Assembly: GCA_965246765.1 (NCBI GenBank)
Contig: CBDFFJ010000004.1
Coordinates: 558,001 to 622,000, forward strand
Source: UBA1952 sp965246765
Lineage (GTDB): Bacteria; Bacteroidota; Bacteroidia; Chitinophagales; Chitinophagaceae
DNA length: 64,000 nucleotides
Direction of reading: 5' to 3'
Shown: piece after piece, positions 59,403-64,000 of the stretch
Layout: every line of letters begins with the position of its first letter
Numbering within the stretch: the stretch's first letter is position 1
Notes under the pieces: generated by a model
The model's database searches: none
Told to the model about the DNA's origin: nothing
Seen by the model: the letters and a program-made list of their open reading frames with translations, nothing else
Program-made: the position numbers and the translations under genes

Positions 59403-60272
59403 CTAATGCGGGAAAAGGCCGGCCGGATTGCCTTGCAATCCGCCCGTATGAATGCACACAATCCGGCTGTGAGGTGTAAAGAAGCCTTCGCGCAGCAGAT
59501 CGGCGACTTTCATCATCATTTTGTACGTGTAAACGACATCCAGCGGAATACCTGTTGCCGTTTTGAAGGAGCGGATAAAATCCAGTGCTTCGTTCGTCCA
59601 TTTCCCAAAGCGCAGGTCTTTGACCGGATGGATGACAGGCCGTGGCTTCCCATTATGTGGACGGAGCAGATCTTCAGCCCGCTCAAAATCTCTGGCCACG
59701 TAGAAGCCGTGCAGCCTCGTTGCAGGCGGCAGCGCGGTGTGGAGTCCGTTTAGGGTTGTGCCACTTCCCATTGCTACACATACATCTGTAATGTTTTCGG
59801 GCAAAAAAGCCGCTATCTCCGCTGCTCCGCGGATGCCGGATTCATTAGCGCCGCCTTCAGGAATGATGTAAGCGTCAGGGAAGCGGGAGAATAAAGCGGA
59901 CGCCGATAGCGCCCCATATTCGCGCTTGCCCAGCATGATAAGACGCATTCCATAGGCTTCGCAACTGCGCAAAGTAGTCGTAAAGTGCTCGCCGGAATAA
60001 TTGCCGCGCACCATCCCGATGGATTGCAGGCCGCATTCCTTTGAAGCAAAAGCGGCAGCGACCAGATGATTGGAATAACCGCCGCCGAAGGTCAGCAAGG
60101 TGGTTTTATCTGCTGCTTTTGCAGCCGATGCGTTGTACTTCAGCTTAAACCACTTGTTGCCGGACACGACCGGATGCAGCTTGTCCAAGCGCAAGACCTG
60201 CAAGGTCTTGCACGAGCCGGCCGGCGCCCAATGTGTAATGTCGTCCAGCGTGGCGAGGGCCTCATTTATCAT
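59403..60272 (-). CDS. PLP-dependent ACC deaminase / D-cysteine desulfhydrase-like enzyme
   Basis: A 289-residue fold-type II PLP enzyme. The PLP lysine lies in SGNKWFKLKYN, followed by LLTFGGGYSNHLVAAAFA, and GSGTTLNGL binds the phosphate. These match the ACC deaminase/D-cysteine desulfhydrase group, which act on small cyclic or D-amino acids; the substrate cannot be told apart by eye. The start ATG 60272 overlaps the era stop by 11 bp, so it is translated from the era transcript. Confidence 0.88.
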   Translation of the reverse strand: MINEALATLDDITHWAPAGSCKTLQVLRLDKLHPVVSGNKWFKLKYNASAAKAADKTTLLTFGGGYSNHLVAAAFASKECGLQSIGMVRGNYSGEHFTTTLRSCEAYGMRLIMLGKREYGALSASALFSRFPDAYIIPEGGANESGIRGAAEIAAFLPENITDVCVAMGSGTTLNGLHTALPPATRLHGFYVARDFERAEDLLRPHNGKPRPVIHPVKDLRFGKWTNEALDFIRSFKTATGIPLDVVYTYKMMMKVADLLREGFFTPHSRIVCIHTGGLQGNPAGLFPH

Positions 60273-61152
60273 AGCCGTACTCGCGCAGGTAGGCTTCATT
60301 GTCGCGCCACTTGGGCCGGACTTTTATGAACAATTCCAGATGCACCTTGCGCTGCAGGAATTCCTCCATCTTTTTCCGCGAGCGGATGCCAAGCTCTTTA
60401 ATGCCGCTGCCGCCCTTGCCAAGCAAGATCATTTTCTGCGTTTCGCGGCTCACAACTATTTCTGCATTGATCACATCCAGCGTAGCTTTTTCTTCAAAAG
60501 CCTGGATAATAACGGCGGTGTGATAAGGGATTTCATCCTGATAAAGCGCATATATCTGCTCGCGAATCATTTCTGCTACGAAAAAACGCGTCGGCCGGTC
60601 GCTGATATCGTCGTTCGGATAATAGGGCGGCGCTTCCGGGAGATTTTTTAATACCTTTTGAATCAATTCATTGATGCCATCTGCCTTGAGCGCCGAAAGC
60701 GCAGTTACTTCCCATTGCGGAAAAGCCTCCGAATAAGCAGCGATTCGCTTAGGCAGCTCGTCCTTAGCCCTTATCAAATCTGCTTTATTCAGAAGCAAAA
60801 GCGTCGGGACGCGCAGTTTAAGGCCGTCGGCAATCGGCTTAAAATACTCCGGGTCTTGCGTGATGTCGGCTATAAGCAGTGCGACGTCCGCATCTTCCAG
60901 CGCGTTTTTCACCTGCTGCATCATTTTCTGGTGCAGCTTATACTTCGGCTCTATGATGCCCGGTGTATCTGAAAAGATAATCTGGTAGCCCTCATCATTG
61001 ACAATCCCGAGAATACGATTGCGCGTAGTCTGCGCTTTGGGCGACGTAATAGCCAGCTGCTCACCGAGCAAAGCATTGAGCAACGTGGATTTACCCGCGT
61101 TCGGCGGGCCAAAAATGTTGACAAAACCCGACTTAAATCCTGCTGCTTCCAT
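60262..61152 (-). CDS. era: GTPase Era
   Basis: Era binds the 3' end of 16S rRNA and helps mature the small ribosomal subunit. The 296-residue protein has G1 GPPNAGKST, G3 DTPGI, G4 LNKADL and G5 SALKADG, and the C-terminal KH domain ends in VILGKGGSGIKELGIRSRKKMEEFLQRKVHLELFIKV-like sequence (here MILLGKGGSGIKELG). ATG 61152 was chosen over the longer open frame because a TACTTTTG promoter ends 7 bp upstream. Confidence 0.96.
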   Translation of the reverse strand: MEAAGFKSGFVNIFGPPNAGKSTLLNALLGEQLAITSPKAQTTRNRILGIVNDEGYQIIFSDTPGIIEPKYKLHQKMMQQVKNALEDADVALLIADITQDPEYFKPIADGLKLRVPTLLLLNKADLIRAKDELPKRIAAYSEAFPQWEVTALSALKADGINELIQKVLKNLPEAPPYYPNDDISDRPTRFFVAEMIREQIYALYQDEIPYHTAVIIQAFEEKATLDVINAEIVVSRETQKMILLGKGGSGIKELGIRSRKKMEEFLQRKVHLELFIKVRPKWRDNEAYLREYGYDK

Positions 61153-61159
61153 ACTCCGC

Positions 61160-61167
61160 CAAAAGTA
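61160..61167 (-). promoter_or_regulatory. Bacteroidetes -7 promoter element (TACTTTTG) of era
   Basis: An exact TAnnTTTG match on the minus strand, seven bases from the era ATG, so the leader would be only a few bases. Confidence 0.45.
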
Positions 61168-61242
61168 GCCTATTTGCCGCGCGGCGGTCTTATAACGATG
61201 AATTAAAGCTGAAGAAACGCTTGCCGTCTCAGCCGCGCGCCC

Positions 61243-61250
61243 TATATTTG
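61243..61250 (+). promoter_or_regulatory. Bacteroidetes -7 promoter element of tRNA-fMet
   Basis: TATATTTG lies 9 bp before the tRNA 5' end, with TTG at 61221-61223 at a usual -33 distance (19 bp between). This is the most complete promoter match seen in the window. Confidence 0.65.
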
Positions 61251-61259
61251 CATCCACAT

Positions 61260-61331
<72 letters not shown>

Positions 61332-61342
61332 CAGAAAAAAAG

Positions 61343-61380
61343 AATAGGCCACGGAGCTAATACCCTGTGGCCTATTTATT
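61343..61380 (+). terminator. Intrinsic terminator after tRNA-fMet
   Basis: AATAGGCCACGG pairs with CC(T)GTGGCCTATT (one bulge), followed by TATTTGG, 12 bp after the tRNA. Confidence 0.75.
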
Positions 61381-61476
61381 TGGACTTATAGAAGAATGTT
61401 TAGGCAATAAGAAGACTGTACGACTGTCAGGCCGTTTTGAACCGTTGGTTACCAGGCAAAAACCTAGTAGAATCAA

Positions 61477-62133
61477 ATGCTAAAAAACCGTACCACACCA
61501 GCCATCACAGCCATAGCGCTAGGTTTCGTTGCACTGCTGAGCTCCTGTCATTCGTCGCAGCAGTTTATCCAGCCGTCGCTCACCCAAAAGGTTTCCGACA
61601 ACCCGCAGTACCTTAATAATCTGACGATTAACGGCCCGGAGCGTAGCCTGAGCCTCTCCTCCACCCGCGCCATTGATCCTTGCAGCGCAGCTATTGACCC
61701 TGCCAACGGCAACACCCTGAGAACGAAATACGCGGCTTTACTGAATGTATTGCCGGAAGCGATTGCCAATGTATCGCTTTATCATTTTATAGATGAGTGG
61801 TATGGTGTGCGTTACCGCCTTGGCGGCACAAGCAAAGCCGGCATTGATTGCTCCGCATTCATGCAGAAGCTGTATGAGCAGGTATTTGGCATGAACCTCC
61901 TGCGCACGGCGATGGAGCAGTTCAGCACGGCTAACCTGGTGTGGCATAAGAGCCAGTGCAAGGAAGGCGACCTTGTGTTCTTCAACATCAAAGGCAGCCG
62001 CGTATCACACGTAGGGCTTTACCTGATGAACAATTTCTTCGTTCACGCCTCTTCGTCACATGGCATTATGATTTCCAGTCTGGATGATAAATATTGGAAT
62101 AAATATTTTGCCTGCGCGGGAAGGATTCTGTAA
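61477..62133 (+). CDS. NlpC/P60 (C40) family peptidoglycan peptidase, lipoprotein
   Basis: A 218-residue lipoprotein (AIALGFVALLSSC). The C-terminal NlpC/P60 domain starts near residue 105 (WYGVRYRLGGTSKAGIDCSAFMQKLYEQVF) with the catalytic Cys in GIDCSAF. The His is in VSHVGLYLMNN, and the third residue is in FVHASSSHG. Such enzymes cut between D-Glu and the diamino acid of stem peptides. It is a single gene with its own terminator. Confidence 0.92.
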   Translation: MLKNRTTPAITAIALGFVALLSSCHSSQQFIQPSLTQKVSDNPQYLNNLTINGPERSLSLSSTRAIDPCSAAIDPANGNTLRTKYAALLNVLPEAIANVSLYHFIDEWYGVRYRLGGTSKAGIDCSAFMQKLYEQVFGMNLLRTAMEQFSTANLVWHKSQCKEGDLVFFNIKGSRVSHVGLYLMNNFFVHASSSHGIMISSLDDKYWNKYFACAGRIL

Positions 62134-62149
62134 ACAGAAAATATTTTAG

Positions 62150-62182
62150 AAAAAAGACCGCTGTATAGCGGTCTTTTTTATT
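62150..62182 (+). terminator. Intrinsic terminator after the NlpC/P60 gene
   Basis: AAAAAAGACCGCT and AGCGGTCTTTTTT form a long stem with a GTAT loop. It lies 17 bp after the stop and marks the left border of the recombinase locus. Confidence 0.9.
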
Positions 62183-62194
62183 TTCGTCGGCAAC

Positions 62195-63301
62195 ATGAGT
62201 GGAGAAGAAATATTACACCACCTGACTGCCTTTGGCATTACGCCCGTTAGCGCGGCCCACTATGGGAACGCTGTTGTAAAGCTGAATTTTGTCAAGGATG
62301 ATTCTTCGATATCTATTGTGAAGTCTCAGGGCGGACGGTGGAGCCAGTCGTTGAATGGCTGTTTTATCCCAAAGTCTAAGACACGAATGGAAAGTCTCAT
62401 TTAGGCGCTGGCTACGTTAAAATCAATAGATATTGAACCGGTTGAGCTGAAGTCAATAGTCAGGTTGCTGGAATTGAGAGGCTACAGCCCAAACACAGTC
62501 AGGACATACCGCAGCGCTTTTTCGTTGTTCCGGGATTACTGGTATGGCAGAGAGGCCCTGGACAAGCTATCTAAACAGGACATTGAGAATTACCTGCTCC
62601 TGCTAAGCAAGGAAAAAGCTTACAGCGAGACGGCAGTACACACCATGGTCAACGCCATTAAGTTCTATTACGAGCAGGCACTTCAGAAGCCGCGGGAATT
62701 TTATCAGCTGGAACGCCCGCGAAAGCCAGTGCAATTGCCAAAGGTGCTTGGCGAGCGCAACCTTGCCGCGATGTTTAATGCCTTGCCTAACAAAAAACAT
62801 AAGGCTATTCTATTTACTGCATATAGTGCCGGCTTGCGGGTTAGTGAGGTAGTGAATCTGCAACTCAAGCATATTGACAGCGACCGGATGCAGATTTTTA
62901 TAGAGCGGGCCAAAGGCAAAAAAGACAGGTATGTAATGCTTAGCCCGATATTGCTGGACGTGCTGCGCGCATATATAAAGGACAGTAAGCCTCGCCCGAA
63001 GCAGTATCTCTTTGAAGGCGACACGCCAGGTGAGCCTTATGCGGCGCGCACGGCGCAAAAGCTGTTTCAGAGGGCAAAAGATGCGGCTGGCATACTTAAG
63101 GATGTCAGCTTCCACAGCCTGCGCCATAGCTTCGCCACGCATCTTTTGGAAAGCGGCGTGGATATTCGTTATATAAAAGATTTACTTGGCCACTTTGACA
63201 TTAAAACCACGGAGCGCTATCTTCACGTCCGCAAGGAGCAATTGATTCAAATTAACAGCCCGCTTGACGCTTTATTCAGGAAAGGCGATATTAAGCTCTA
63301 A
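62195..63301 (+). pseudogene. Tyrosine recombinase (integrase) with an in-frame TAG after the N-terminal domain
   Basis: ATG 62195 opens a frame of 69 codons (VKLNFVKDDSSISIVKSQGG then RWSQSLNGCFIP), the small N-terminal domain found on many Bacteroidota recombinases. A TAG at 62402-62404 interrupts it. The same frame then continues for 20 codons and into a complete SAM-like plus catalytic region (RGYSPNTVRTYRSAFSLFRDYW...). All catalytic residues are present in the 278-residue downstream part: Arg125 (GLRVSEV), Lys150/152, His217-x-x-Arg220 (HSLRHSF), His243 (LLGHFD), Tyr252 (TTERYLHV). The end INSPLDAL resembles integron integrases, but their extra insertion before the HxxR box is absent. 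A TTG at 62465 could restart translation. The last codons are a copy of the downstream repeat. Confidence 0.8.
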
Positions 63302-63444
63302 AACGCAAAAGGCGACATAAGCAGTATTGATTATCAACAACTTGCAAAAGGCGACATAAGTGAGCCTGACAATCAACGTTTTATAAAAGGCGACATGATT
63401 TTAAGAACAGGCGACATAAATAAGGTTGATTATCAGCAACTTGA
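63280..63444 (+). repeat. 39-bp tandem repeats fused to the integrase 3' end
   Basis: Box A (AAAAGGCGACATAA) is at 63307, 63346, 63385 and 63406, with a degenerate copy at 63280 inside the last integrase codons. Box B (TTGATTATCAACAACTTG) is at 63327, 63366 (degenerate) and 63426. The A-B units repeat at 39 bp (63307 to 63346 to 63385); a shortened 21-bp unit precedes the last full one. Box B is partly palindromic (TTGATTATCAA) and contains TTATCAACA, one base from a DnaA box. The site may be an integrase-binding attachment site (attI-like) or iterons. Confidence 0.8.
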
Positions 63445-63480
63445 AAAATTGACAAGGCCGTTTTATGACGGCAATTAAAT

Positions 63481-63567
63481 TGTAGGCCCGCAATTGATTT
63501 TTTGCCAAAAGGGGTTGATACACAGATTTTTGCTGGCGCAAAGGCAAAAAACCAACTTCGGCCTACA
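63481..63567. repeat. 87-bp two-part inverted repeat
   Basis: Outer arms TGTAGGCC (63481-63488) and GGCCTACA (63560-63567) and inner arms TTTTTTGCC (63498-63506) and GGCAAAAAA (63543-63551) are perfectly complementary, with 9- and 8-nt internal loops and a 36-nt apex. The two-box arrangement is like that of recombination sites that fold as single strands. Confidence 0.75.
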
Positions 63568-63689
63568 TGATGTTTGGCAAAATGGCGGCTGACTGCTAAG
63601 GCTCAGCTTTGGAGCACTGAATTATCTTTAGAAGCAGATTAAGCTTTAGCACCACCCCTCCGCCACTTCGCCAAGCCTCCGGACGTTGG
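63552..63689. repeat. attC-like foldable element
   Basis: TTGGCAAAATGGCGG (63574-63588) pairs with CCGCCACTTCGCCAA (63660-63674) at 13 of 15 positions. GCTAAGGCT (63595-63603) pairs with AGCTTTAGC (63642-63650) at 8 of 9. Outside them CCAAC (63552) faces GTTGG (63685-63689), with GG/CC next to each. The layout (core AAC/GTT triplets, two arm pairs, mismatched bases, variable apex) fits an integron attC site, but the core GTTGGCT deviates by one base from the GTTRRRY consensus. Confidence 0.5.
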
Positions 63690-63750
63690 CTGTAATTTTT
63701 GAGCATGCAATCTGTCAACAAAATGATCCAATTAAAAACACCTCAAACTA

Positions 63751-64000
63751 ATGTGGACAATCGAGAACGAAGAAATTTGGGAAGCGATAATAAATCAAAA
63801 TGATGAGATGGAGTTTGATTGGATCGGGATCGATAAATGCGGGCAAGTAGCTGCATTCTCGAATTTCAATTCAGGTTATACTCCTAGCTGCGTAACGAGT
63901 TCAATGACTTTGTATAACGAGTTGGTAACTTTCATCGACGCATTGGAAAAAACATCAGGAGCTGTCAAAGTAACTGACGGAAATGGCAAGTATGATGATT
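63751..64000 (+). CDS. AT-rich open frame running off the right edge (cassette-like)
   Basis: From ATG 63751 the frame is open for 83 codons to the window end. The product begins MWTIENEEIWEAIINQNDEM and continues FDWIGIDKCGQVAAFSNFNSG. It looks like a small SUKH/immunity-type or otherwise unknown soluble protein; I do not claim a family. Codon use is clearly more AT-rich than in the rest of the window. It starts about 60 bp after the attC-like element, as a cassette gene would. Confidence 0.6.
   Translation, partial: MWTIENEEIWEAIINQNDEMEFDWIGIDKCGQVAAFSNFNSGYTPSCVTSSMTLYNELVTFIDALEKTSGAVKVTDGNGKYDD

Larger units (their letters stand above)
63302..63750. other. 449-bp non-coding recombination region
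   Basis: Between the recombinase and the edge gene I find, in order: 39-bp tandem repeats, an 87-bp inverted repeat, a 101-138 bp foldable attC-like element, and about 60 bp of AT-rich leader before the ATG at 63751. No coding frame of note lies inside. Confidence 0.7.

Noticed and set aside
62465..63301. Treating the 278-codon frame as a complete canonical integron integrase
   Set aside because: The IntI-specific insertion is missing and the N-terminal domain lies upstream behind a TAG, so it was recorded as an interrupted Bacteroidota-type recombinase instead.
63280..63444. Possible CRISPR array in the 39-bp repeats
   Set aside because: Repeat boxes are short and degenerate, the sequence between them is itself repeated (box B), and no cas gene is present.

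Overview
The window looks like a chromosomal segment of a Bacteroidota bacterium, most likely a member of the Chitinophagales/Chitinophagaceae. This rests on type IX secretion C-terminal sorting domains, a DUF3810 protein, a putative-porin family protein, the futalosine-pathway enzyme MqnE, a DarB/DarA dialkylresorcinol pair, Bacteroidetes-type promoters (TAnnTTTG at -7), and the gene order miaB / sigma-54 regulator / lptE / hypothetical / secG. Base composition is moderately GC-rich in most genes and falls sharply at the right edge. No rRNA, CRISPR array or insertion sequence was seen. One tRNA (initiator Met) is present.

Layout. 1-8.3 kb: end of an unknown gene, a VOC protein, GldA-like ABC ATPase, an EGF-like lipoprotein, thiL, an inositol monophosphatase, a TolC-family channel, thymidine kinase and two conserved unknowns. 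8.3-12.5 kb: a sugar aminotransferase/rfbC pair, YajQ and an ABC-F protein. 12.5-18.9 kb: DUF3347 lipoprotein, TonB receptor, a deleted SUMF1-type pseudogene, DUF3810 and an orphan RND adaptor. 19-24.6 kb: miaB, a sigma-54 activator with a multiply frameshifted 3' end, lptE, unknown, secG and mltG. 24.6-38.2 kb: secreted and outer-membrane proteins, M1 peptidase, mutS, an AAA ATPase and an HtrA protease. 38.4-43.5 kb: darB-darA, two small YtxH-like proteins, and mnmH-selD. 43.5-54.4 kb: a second M1 peptidase, an ABC exporter pair, mlaE-mlaF-mlaD, a bifunctional nuclease, a secreted M43 protease and mqnE. 54.4-62.1 kb: an unknown gene behind a hairpin array, MFS, DedA and dicarboxylate transporters, a PLP enzyme, era, tRNA-fMet and an NlpC/P60 lipoprotein. 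62.2-64 kb: a tyrosine recombinase locus with tandem repeats, a foldable attC-like element and the start of an AT-rich cassette-like gene.

Two things stand out. First, two genes of unknown function (28264 and 54735) each sit about 50 bp behind an array of palindromes repeated at exactly 42 bp (four helical turns). The palindromic cores differ between the arrays, but the period and the distance to the start codon are the same, and hairpin arms differ from unit to unit while staying complementary. Second, the right edge resembles an integron: a recombinase whose last codons run into 39-bp tandem repeats, then inverted-repeat elements, then an AT-rich open frame. The recombinase has an in-frame TAG after its N-terminal domain.

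Throughout the window several -7 promoter elements lie only 4-7 nt from start codons, which suggests leaderless transcripts. All functional names come from recognising motifs by eye; no database search was possible.
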